Shown here: positions 1 through 5,342 of the stretch, in pieces
Numbering within the stretch: the first letter of the stretch is position 1
Layout: every line of letters starts with the position of its first letter
Origin: Actinomycetota bacterium
GTDB taxonomy: Bacteria > Actinomycetota > Actinomycetes > S36-B12 > CAIYMF01
Assembly (NCBI GenBank): GCA_009699025.1
Contig: WLOZ01000074.1
Span: forward strand, 1-7,773
DNA: 7,773 bases
Direction: 5' to 3'
The notes under the pieces: generated by a model
What the model saw: the letters and a program-made list of their open reading frames with translations, nothing else
The model's database searches: none
What the model was told of the DNA's origin: nothing
Made by a program: the position numbers and the translations under genes

Positions 1-876
1 CATCAGCGGGTTGTTGATGGCGTCGGCGTAGTAGCTGTACACCGAGATCTGATCGGTCTTGCTGGCTGCCTTGATTGCAGCGACGGCGCCGGCGGTGAAG
101 GTGTCGTACACCGGAATGACGGCCGCGAGGTTCGGGAACTGGTTGATGATGGCCGAGGTCTTCGCCTGAGAGTCGGTAAGAGTCTGCTCCGCCTCAGGCT
201 CAGCAACAACCTTGAGTCCGCACTTCTCGGCCGCTGCCTTCATCGTGTCGCCACGTATCTGGCCGCTGAAGAACAGGTTGAACCTGATGATCGCAACTTC
301 CGATCCAGGCTTGACGTTCGCGCACAGCTCTGCGCCGAGGGGCTCGCTGAGCTTCGTGTCGTTCTCCGTGTACACAGCCGACAGAAGGCTGTCGAGGTCA
401 TGCCGAGACTCTCCGGCAATCGCGATGATGGGGATGTTGGCTTCCTTGGCCTTCTTCAACGACTCTTGAACGAGCGACGGTTCCACGGAGCCAAGCACGA
501 TGGCGTCGTACTTCTGGAGAATCGCCGAGTTGATTGCGTCGTTTGCTTTCTGCGGGTCGGCAGCCACATCGGTCGTGGTCACCTCCCAGCCAACAGCCTC
601 GGCTGCCGCTACGAACGAGGCATTGATTCGCGCCTCGATGGGGGCCTGGAGGAAAATCTCAACGTACGCGATCTTCTTGGTCGGAATCGCGGGCAGCGCG
701 GCAGCCGACGACTCTGCGGCAGAGGCAGACGCGCTGGTGGGTGTGATAGCGGCCGAACTGCTGGCCGCACCTCCCCCTGATGAACCGCAGGCTGCTAGGG
801 CGATCGCTGTTGCCCCCACTCCCATCAGCAGTGCAGAGCGGCGGAGCGCTGACGCCCCGGGTCGCTGTCTTGTCAT
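1..876 (-). CDS. Ribose-type ABC transporter substrate-binding lipoprotein (3' end cut by window edge)
   Basis: Extracytoplasmic solute-binding protein of a ribose/xylose-type (RbsB-like, periplasmic-binding-protein fold) ABC importer. Read on the minus strand from the ATG at 874-876, the frame stays open for 292 codons to the window edge, so the C-terminus is missing (such proteins usually run to about 320-360 residues). Residues 1-29 are a signal peptide with arginines (R12, R13), a hydrophobic core and lipobox L27-A28-A29-C30, so Cys30 should carry the lipid anchor. Residues 31-65 are a Gly/Ser/Ala-rich linker. The binding domain starts near 'KKIAYVE' (67-73) and shows family-like segments such as 'ADPQKANDAINSAI', 'YDAIVLG', 'ANIPIIAI' and 'IRGDTMKAAAEKCG'. 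A Shine-Dalgarno (GAGAGGGG, 889-882) lies 5 nt before the ATG. It is downstream of the acyl-CoA dehydrogenase gene on the same strand, with a 90 bp gap. The neighbours are acyl-CoA enzymes, not sugar enzymes, so the ligand may be an organic acid; that is inference. Confidence 0.9.
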   Translation of the reverse strand, partial: MTRQRPGASALRRSALLMGVGATAIALAACGSSGGGAASSSAAITPTSASASAAESSAAALPAIPTKKIAYVEIFLQAPIEARINASFVAAAEAVGWEVTTTDVAADPQKANDAINSAILQKYDAIVLGSVEPSLVQESLKKAKEANIPIIAIAGESRHDLDSLLSAVYTENDTKLSEPLGAELCANVKPGSEVAIIRFNLFFSGQIRGDTMKAAAEKCGLKVVAEPEAEQTLTDSQAKTSAIINQFPNLAAVIPVYDTFTAGAVAAIKAASKTDQISVYSYYADAINNPLM

Positions 877-925
877 TGGAACCCCTCTCACAGGTTGGAA
901 TTACGGTGGAAGCACTGGTGGGCAC

Positions 926-938
926 GATATATGATATT
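926..938. promoter_or_regulatory. Candidate GntR operator, site A (before the binding-protein gene)
   Basis: GATAT-ATG-ATATT is an imperfect 13-bp palindrome of the form RATAY-N3-RTATY, in the gap between the acyl-CoA dehydrogenase stop and the binding-protein start. It shares 11 of 13 positions with site B at 4620-4632 (read on the minus strand as GATAT-ATT-GTATT). FCD-type GntR regulators commonly bind short palindromes of this size. On the minus strand it covers the best -10-like hexamer (TATCAT, 936-931) for the binding-protein gene, so binding there would repress it. The AT-rich composition makes chance similarity possible. Confidence 0.35.
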
Positions 939-946
939 GAAAATTT

Positions 947-966
947 CTAACGAGGTTTAGCGTTAG
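947..966 (-). repeat. Small inverted repeat after the acyl-CoA dehydrogenase gene
   Basis: CTAACG (947-952) and CGTTAG (961-966) are perfect 6-bp inverted arms around an 8-nt loop, immediately after the dehydrogenase stop codon (TAA, 969-967). On the minus-strand transcript the hairpin is followed by AAATTTTC. The stem is short and half A/T, so it is at best a weak terminator or attenuating pause between the dehydrogenase and binding-protein genes; it could also be an operator or chance. Confidence 0.3.
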
Positions 967-2151
967 TTAGTTGTCTCGCTTCGGTGCTGCCTGCATTAAT
1001 CGGCGGGCGATCAGGTTGCGTTGTATCTCGTTCGTTCCTTCCCCGATGATCATCAGAGGCGCGTCTCTGAAGTACCTCTCCACGTCGTACTCGGTGGAAT
1101 AGCCCGCACTTCCGTGGAGTCTCAGGGCCATCTCGGCCACCCTCAGCCCTGATTCCGACGCGAAGACTTTGGCGATCCCTGCCTCAAGGTCGCAGCGCTC
1201 GCCGCGGTCAAACTTCCGGGCGGCATGCATCACCGTGACTCTGGCCGCCAGAACCTGCGTGGCCATGTCGGCGAGGTAGTTGCCGATTGATTGGTGCTGC
1301 CAGATCGGAACCCCGAAGGTCTCGCGCGTGGCCGAGTAGCGGACGCTCGCATCGAGGGCCGCCTGGGCAACGCCGACCGATCGCGCGGCCACCTGAATCC
1401 GCCCGACCTCCAAGCCCCTCATCATTTGTGAGAACCCGTGGCCCTCTTCTGGGCCGAGGAGATGCTCGGCAGGCACGAAGGCGTTGTCGAACACCACTTC
1501 GCAGCTTTCGACACCCCGATACCCCAACTTCGGCAGATCTCGAGGGATGGAGACTCCCTGCGTGTCTGACGGCACGAGGAGAATGCTGATTCCACGATGG
1601 CGCGGGTCTGCTGCAGGGTCCGTCTTGCACAGAACTCCCAGCACTCCCGCGTGCCTGGCGTTGGTAATCCACATCTTGGTGCCGTTGAGCAGATAGCCCC
1701 CCTCAACCTGCTTCGCCACGGTTCGGATGGCCTGAAGATCAGAGCCCCCCTGGGGCTCAGTGAGCGCCATCGCGGCCCTCAACTCGCCGGTAGACATCGC
1801 GGGAAGGAGCCGATCGCGTTGCTCTTCGGTGCCGAAGGCGTTGATGATGAACCCCATCACGGCGTGTCCACCGACCGCGCCGGCCAGGCTCATCCAGCCG
1901 CGTGCCAGCTCCTCCGTGACGAGGGCGAAGCACGCGGTTGACGAGGTGGAATCGCTGTAGTCGGCGGGGATCTGCATGCCGTACACGCCGAGCTTCTTCA
2001 TCGTGTCGATGAAGGCCGCGGGGTACTCATTGCGAGCTTCGATGTCGTGGACTTCGGGAATCACGTCCTGATCGACAAATCGTCGGACGACCCGAACGAA
2101 GTCGGCCTCGTCCTCCGAGAGCTGCTCGAGCACGTCTTCCGTTCCAGTCAT
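967..2151 (-). CDS. Acyl-CoA dehydrogenase
   Basis: FAD-dependent acyl-CoA dehydrogenase, oxidising an acyl-CoA to the trans-2-enoyl-CoA with electrons passed to ETF; cytoplasmic. At 394 residues it is the normal length for the SCAD/MCAD-like superfamily. Visible family marks are the N-terminal helical start 'LSEDEADFV' (11-19), the FAD/substrate signature 'ALTEPQGGSD' (129-138), 'WITNA' (161-165), the C-terminal 'RYSATRETFG' (271-280) and 'IGEGTNEIQR' (369-378). E371 lies where medium-chain acyl-CoA dehydrogenase has its catalytic base (Glu376 in human MCAD). The substrate chain cannot be read from these motifs. The start at 2151 fits the family N-terminus, but there is no Shine-Dalgarno, and a promoter match sits so close that the mRNA is probably leaderless. 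It is divergent from the CoA-transferase homologue (29 bp gap) and upstream of the binding-protein gene. It is intact, with no frameshift seen. Confidence 0.96.
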   Translation of the reverse strand: MTGTEDVLEQLSEDEADFVRVVRRFVDQDVIPEVHDIEARNEYPAAFIDTMKKLGVYGMQIPADYSDSTSSTACFALVTEELARGWMSLAGAVGGHAVMGFIINAFGTEEQRDRLLPAMSTGELRAAMALTEPQGGSDLQAIRTVAKQVEGGYLLNGTKMWITNARHAGVLGVLCKTDPAADPRHRGISILLVPSDTQGVSIPRDLPKLGYRGVESCEVVFDNAFVPAEHLLGPEEGHGFSQMMRGLEVGRIQVAARSVGVAQAALDASVRYSATRETFGVPIWQHQSIGNYLADMATQVLAARVTVMHAARKFDRGERCDLEAGIAKVFASESGLRVAEMALRLHGSAGYSTEYDVERYFRDAPLMIIGEGTNEIQRNLIARRLMQAAPKRDN

Positions 2152-2171
2152 GGAGGCAATCTATATATAAT
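2142..2171 (+). promoter_or_regulatory. Predicted leaderless promoter of the CoA-transferase homologue
   Basis: A perfect TATAAT occurs at 2166-2171, with a poor -35 candidate TTCCAG (2142-2147) 18 nt upstream, inside the dehydrogenase start region. The expected start point is near A2178, three bases before the ATG at 2181. No Shine-Dalgarno precedes the ATG. The -10 overlaps or adjoins that of the opposite strand within the run at 2161-2171. Confidence 0.45.
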
Positions 2172-2187
2172 GCACTCAATATGTCTA
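2160..2187 (-). promoter_or_regulatory. Predicted leaderless promoter of the acyl-CoA dehydrogenase
   Basis: On the minus strand TAGACA (2187-2182; 5 of 6 to TTGACA) is followed by a 16-nt spacer and TATAGA (2165-2160). A start point 7 nt past the -10 falls at about 2153, only two bases before the ATG at 2151. No Shine-Dalgarno is present, which fits a leaderless message. The -35 hexamer lies inside the first codons of the divergent gene. Confidence 0.5.
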
Positions 2188-3425
2188 GACCGAGCACAGC
2201 CCGGCGCCTTCAGCTCGCGCTGACCTCAGGAACCACGATCGTGGTGGGCGGAGGGGAGGGCGAGCCGCGGACGCTTGTGAGAGCACTGCGCGAAATCTGC
2301 TGCACTCTCAGCGCGGTTGAGGTCGTGTTCGGGATTCACGGAGGTGCTGATTGGGATGAGCACGGGTGCCCTGGAACCACCGTTCTGCGATTCGGTTGGT
2401 TTGGGCAGCCGCCCCGTGCTGAGCGCCGCGATGTCATCGTCCGGCTCCCCTACAGCCAGATCCCGCAGTTCCTTGACGGCAGAGACATCGTCGTTCTTGC
2501 GAAGGTATCTCCGCCGCGGAACGGCCTACATTCCCTGTCGATGACGGCCGAGTACTTGCCGGCCGCCATCGACAAGGCGCGCACCACGCTGGTGGAAGTC
2601 GACGAGGCTGCACCGTGGGTGACCACAACATGCGCCGTGGCCGCGGATGTCGTGGAGGTGATGGAGGTCGTGGAGCGCGCTTCCAGCTCCGACGTTGATG
2701 TCACTGCGCCACCTCTCGGCGACACTTCCGGGCCCCTGGCCTCCATCGTCGAGCGCACCGTGCCAGACGGCGCGGTTGTTCAGCTGGGGCTGGGTCGAAT
2801 TATCGACAACGCACTTGCAGGGCTTCGGCCGCGGCGCGGGCTGCGGGTTCGCAGTGGATCACTATCGACGGTTGCCGCGCAGTTGTGGGCATGCGGTGTC
2901 CTCGACACCGATCACCCCGCCATCGCCACCGCTCTCTTCGGCGGAAGTGAGGTGCGCGAGTGGGCGTCTCGCGGGAATGTGCTGCTTGAACGAGTCGAAG
3001 CTACCCACAGCGAGTCTCTCGTCGGGCTCGTCGGGTTCCACAGCATCAACGCGGCGGTGCAGGTGGACCTCGCCGGAAACATCAATACTGAGATGGCTGG
3101 GGGTCGGTACGTTGGGGCCATGGGTGGGGCGCCCGACTTTGCAGCAGCGGCGGTGAGGTCTCCGGGGGGACAGTCAGTGTTCGTTCTCCCCTCAACGGCC
3201 CACACCGATCGCGTCTCGCGAATTGTTCCGCAACCTGTCGAACTCACCACCGTACCAGCGAGCGACGTGTCACTCGTGATTACTGAGTGGGGCTCAGCGC
3301 AGGTCAACGGCCTGGGCTTACGCGAGCGAGCTCACGCTCTCGCGGTGATTGCTCACCCGCAGTTTCGCGCCGAACTTCTCGACCATGCTGATCGGGTTGT
3401 TGATCGGATCGAGGATCGGCGCTAA
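2181..3425 (+). CDS. Acetyl-CoA hydrolase/4-hydroxybutyrate CoA-transferase family protein
   Basis: Single-chain family I CoA-transferase/acetyl-CoA hydrolase homologue of the 4-hydroxybutyrate CoA-transferase type; members move CoA between acids or hydrolyse CoA esters. Its 414 residues are slightly shorter than typical (about 430-440). The N-terminal half carries 'GGGEGEP' (23-29) and 'KVSPPRNG' (108-115). The C-terminal half is clearer: 'VQLGLGRIIDNAL' (200-212), 'FGGSEVREW' (253-261), 'HSINAAVQVDLAGNINTE' (287-304), 'GGAPDFAAAA' (315-324), 'SRIVP' (346-350), 'VITEWGSAQVNG' (366-377) and 'IAHPQFR' (390-396). Oddity: where classical members have a catalytic Glu in an 'H-S/T-E' motif, my by-eye alignment puts 'RSG' (224-226), leaving Gly226 in place of Glu. 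The enzyme may use another residue, act as a hydrolase, or have lost activity. Starting at 2181 preserves the family N-terminus. Its TAA overlaps the thiolase stop on the other strand. Confidence 0.9.
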   Translation: MSRPSTARRLQLALTSGTTIVVGGGEGEPRTLVRALREICCTLSAVEVVFGIHGGADWDEHGCPGTTVLRFGWFGQPPRAERRDVIVRLPYSQIPQFLDGRDIVVLAKVSPPRNGLHSLSMTAEYLPAAIDKARTTLVEVDEAAPWVTTTCAVAADVVEVMEVVERASSSDVDVTAPPLGDTSGPLASIVERTVPDGAVVQLGLGRIIDNALAGLRPRRGLRVRSGSLSTVAAQLWACGVLDTDHPAIATALFGGSEVREWASRGNVLLERVEATHSESLVGLVGFHSINAAVQVDLAGNINTEMAGGRYVGAMGGAPDFAAAAVRSPGGQSVFVLPSTAHTDRVSRIVPQPVELTTVPASDVSLVITEWGSAQVNGLGLRERAHALAVIAHPQFRAELLDHADRVVDRIEDRR

Positions 3426-4582
3426 GACCGGATCCGCTCGATGAGCATCGCTTGGCCCTGCCCGCCTCCGACGCAGAGGGTCACGAGTCCCACTTCCTTG
3501 TCATCGTGCTCAAGTCCATTGATCAGAGTTGTCACGAGCCGTCCACCGGTCATTCCAAAGGGATGGCCAATAGCGATAGCGCCGCCTCGCGCGTTCAGTC
3601 GCGGATCATCGGAGTCCATGCCGAAGCCACGCACAGAAGGAATCACCTGCGCTGCGAACGCTTCATTCACCTCGACCAGATCAATGTCGGCGATGGCCAT
3701 TCCCAGACGCGAAAGCAGCATGTTGACCGCGGGAATGGGGCCAATGCCCATCAACTCCGGGCTGACGCCAGCAACGCTTGAACCCAGAATCCGAGCGCGC
3801 GGGCGAGCGCCGTGGGCAGCTGCGGCATCTGGCGACATGACGAGGAGGGCGACTGCCCCGTCGTTGAGTGGGCACGCATTGCCAGCGGTAACCAGGCCGC
3901 CCACCACAGGTTCGAGCTGGCTGAGTTTCTCCAGCGTGGAGGTGGCGCGCGGCCCCTCATCACGATCGATCACTACGCCGTCAGCATTGATCAGCGGCAC
4001 AATCTCGCGGCCAAAGAATCCTGATTGGTAGGCGCTGAGTGCGCGCTCCTGACTTCGTTGCGCGAAGAGATCCATGTCTACTCGCGACACCCCGTAGTCA
4101 CGCGCCACTCTTTCGGCAGTTTCGACCATCGGCAGGTAGTAGTCGATGCCGAGGTCAGCCTCCGCTGCGAGCCGAGGGTTGGGCTCGGCGAGGTGCCTGT
4201 CTCGACCGACGCGAGAGAACGACTCCACCCCCGCAACGAGGACGCTTTCACACTCCCCCATGGCGATAGCGTGGTGTGCCATGCGTAGCGCCTGTAGCGA
4301 CGAAGCGCAAAGGCGCGAGACGGTAGCGGCTGCCGTCGACACTGGCAGACCAGCAAGCAGGGTGATGGCGCGAGCCACGTTGTACCCCTGTTCCCCCCAG
4401 GGGTAGCCGCAGCCCACGAGTACCTCGTCGACCGGTGGATTTCCGCAGTCCGACAAAAGTTGCGCGCACACGGCAGCAGCGAGATCGTCGGGTCGTGTGG
4501 AGGCAAAGGCACCCTTGGAGGCTCGAGTCACCGCAGATCTCGAGGCCGCCACGATGACGGCATTCCGCTCCCGTATTGTCAT
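3422..4582 (-). CDS. Thiolase family protein (acetyl-CoA C-acyltransferase)
   Basis: Thiolase, which cleaves a 3-ketoacyl-CoA with CoA to give acetyl-CoA (or propionyl-CoA) and a shortened acyl-CoA, or runs in reverse. At 386 residues it is typical length. The catalytic set is complete: nucleophile Cys92 in 'SRLCASSLQA', 'VNEAFAAQ' (305-312, Asn306), His340 in 'GGAIAIGHPFG', and Cys370 in 'CVGGGQGQA'. The central 'TAGNACPLNDGA' (232-243) has Cys237 where the best-studied thiolases have Ser; this variant is not alarming. The trifunctional-type partner (hydratase/dehydrogenase) is not in the window. A clear Shine-Dalgarno (AGGAGA, 4594-4589) lies 6 nt before the ATG. It is divergent from the GntR regulator, with a shared 106 bp promoter region, and convergent with the CoA-transferase homologue, with overlapping stop codons. 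Degradative use is inferred from context. Confidence 0.95.
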   Translation of the reverse strand: MTIRERNAVIVAASRSAVTRASKGAFASTRPDDLAAAVCAQLLSDCGNPPVDEVLVGCGYPWGEQGYNVARAITLLAGLPVSTAAATVSRLCASSLQALRMAHHAIAMGECESVLVAGVESFSRVGRDRHLAEPNPRLAAEADLGIDYYLPMVETAERVARDYGVSRVDMDLFAQRSQERALSAYQSGFFGREIVPLINADGVVIDRDEGPRATSTLEKLSQLEPVVGGLVTAGNACPLNDGAVALLVMSPDAAAAHGARPRARILGSSVAGVSPELMGIGPIPAVNMLLSRLGMAIADIDLVEVNEAFAAQVIPSVRGFGMDSDDPRLNARGGAIAIGHPFGMTGGRLVTTLINGLEHDDKEVGLVTLCVGGGQGQAMLIERIRS

Positions 4583-4617
4583 ACTGTGTCTCCTGCCGAG
4601 TGGCGTTCACCTCTAAT

Positions 4618-4647
4618 CTAATACAATATATCCGACAGTGGAGTCAG
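4618..4647 (-). promoter_or_regulatory. Possible thiolase promoter
   Basis: On the minus strand CTGACT (4647-4642) is followed by an 18-nt spacer and TATTAG (4623-4618), which would start transcription near 4611 and leave a leader of about 29 nt containing the Shine-Dalgarno. Matches to consensus are partial. The -10 overlaps operator candidate B. For the regulator on the plus strand, TACAAT (4622-4627) is a -10 candidate, without a convincing -35. Confidence 0.3.
4620..4632. promoter_or_regulatory. Candidate GntR operator, site B (regulator/thiolase promoter gap)
   Basis: AATAC-AAT-ATATC is an imperfect palindrome of the form RATAY-N3-RTATY in the divergent gap between the thiolase and the GntR regulator. 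It matches site A (926-938) at 11 of 13 positions on the opposite strand. It overlaps -10-like hexamers for both genes, so bound regulator could repress both itself and the thiolase, the usual arrangement for an autoregulated GntR gene. The site is inferred. Confidence 0.4.
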
Positions 4648-4688
4648 TCCGCGGCTTCACGTCGTTGGAACGCTGGAAGGGGTGACAC

Positions 4689-5342
4689 GTGAGGCAGCGG
4701 CGGCGTCAACAACTCAGTGATGAAGCGGCGGACTACCTGCGCGACTCGATCATTGCGGGTGAACTCCCGGTCGGAACGTTCATCCGAGCCGAGAGCATCG
4801 CCGACTCACTCGACATCAGCATCACTCCGGTCAGGGAAGCCCTGCTCATTCTCCGGGGTGAGGGCTTCTTGAGACTCGAACCTCGCCGAGGCTTCGCTGT
4901 TGCTGAACTGTCGAGCAATGATGTGCGCGATGTCTTCTGGGTGCAAAGCATCTTGGCAGGAGAACTCGCGGCCCGGTCTGCGCGGAGGATCAGTGCCGAG
5001 CACATCGCGCAGCTACGTGAGATTCAGGATGAGATCAATGATGGCTTGAAGGAGGAAGACGCGAATCGCGTCGACGCGGCCAACTACGAGTTCCATCGCC
5101 TCGTGAACCTGTGCGCCGACTCTCCGAAAGTCGCGTGGTTCATCGGGACCGCCGCGAAATACGTGCCTCGAAGCTTCTTCGGCACCATTGAGGGATGGCC
5201 CGCCGCATCGGTGCATGATCACTCAGCAATTCTTCGAGCGATGGAACGCGGAGATGAAGAGGAAGCCCGCGAGGCCATGAGCCTGCACATTCGACATGCG
5301 GGTGATTTGCTCGTCGCCCATCGGTCACGTGAACGCTCCTAA
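4689..5342 (+). CDS. GntR-family transcriptional regulator, FCD domain (FadR/VanR-like)
   Basis: DNA-binding regulator, 217 residues. Residues 11-75 form a winged helix-turn-helix with the family signature 'GTFIRAESIADSLDISITPVREAL' spread over 29-52 and the wing at 'LRLEPRRGFAV' (61-71). Residues 76-210 form an all-helical FCD ligand-binding domain. The usual FCD metal site (Asp, His, His, His) is represented by Asn132, His136 ('NYEFH'), His178 ('HDHSAIL') and His200 ('MSLHIRH'), so the first ligand is Asn rather than Asp. FCD regulators respond to carboxylic acids or acyl-CoAs and mostly act as repressors. The GTG start is preceded by GGAAGGGG (4675-4682), 6 nt away. It is divergent from the thiolase gene and overlaps the following hydrolase gene, so it is the natural candidate regulator of this locus; the effector is unknown. 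Confidence 0.95.
   Translation: MRQRRRQQLSDEAADYLRDSIIAGELPVGTFIRAESIADSLDISITPVREALLILRGEGFLRLEPRRGFAVAELSSNDVRDVFWVQSILAGELAARSARRISAEHIAQLREIQDEINDGLKEEDANRVDAANYEFHRLVNLCADSPKVAWFIGTAAKYVPRSFFGTIEGWPAASVHDHSAILRAMERGDEEEAREAMSLHIRHAGDLLVAHRSRERS

Noticed and set aside
500..934. A 144-codon plus-strand open frame opposite the binding-protein gene
   Set aside because: Low-complexity Ala-rich product with no motif; the minus strand has a signal peptide, lipobox and binding fold in one uninterrupted frame.
2152..2180. A third copy of the RATAY-N3-RTATY operator in the divergent gap
   Set aside because: The AT run here resembles the others only through TA repeats; the palindrome halves do not line up, so it is treated as promoter -10 sequence.
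3872..3876. Cys237 in place of Ser in the thiolase 'NAS' motif as a possible defect
   Set aside because: All catalytic residues (Cys92, Asn306, His340, Cys370) are present, and variation at this position does not imply loss of activity.
3441..4031. A 196-codon open frame on the plus strand opposite the thiolase
   Set aside because: It is a shadow of the thiolase in GC-rich DNA: rich in Ser/Pro/Arg, no family motif, and the opposite frame holds all thiolase catalytic residues.
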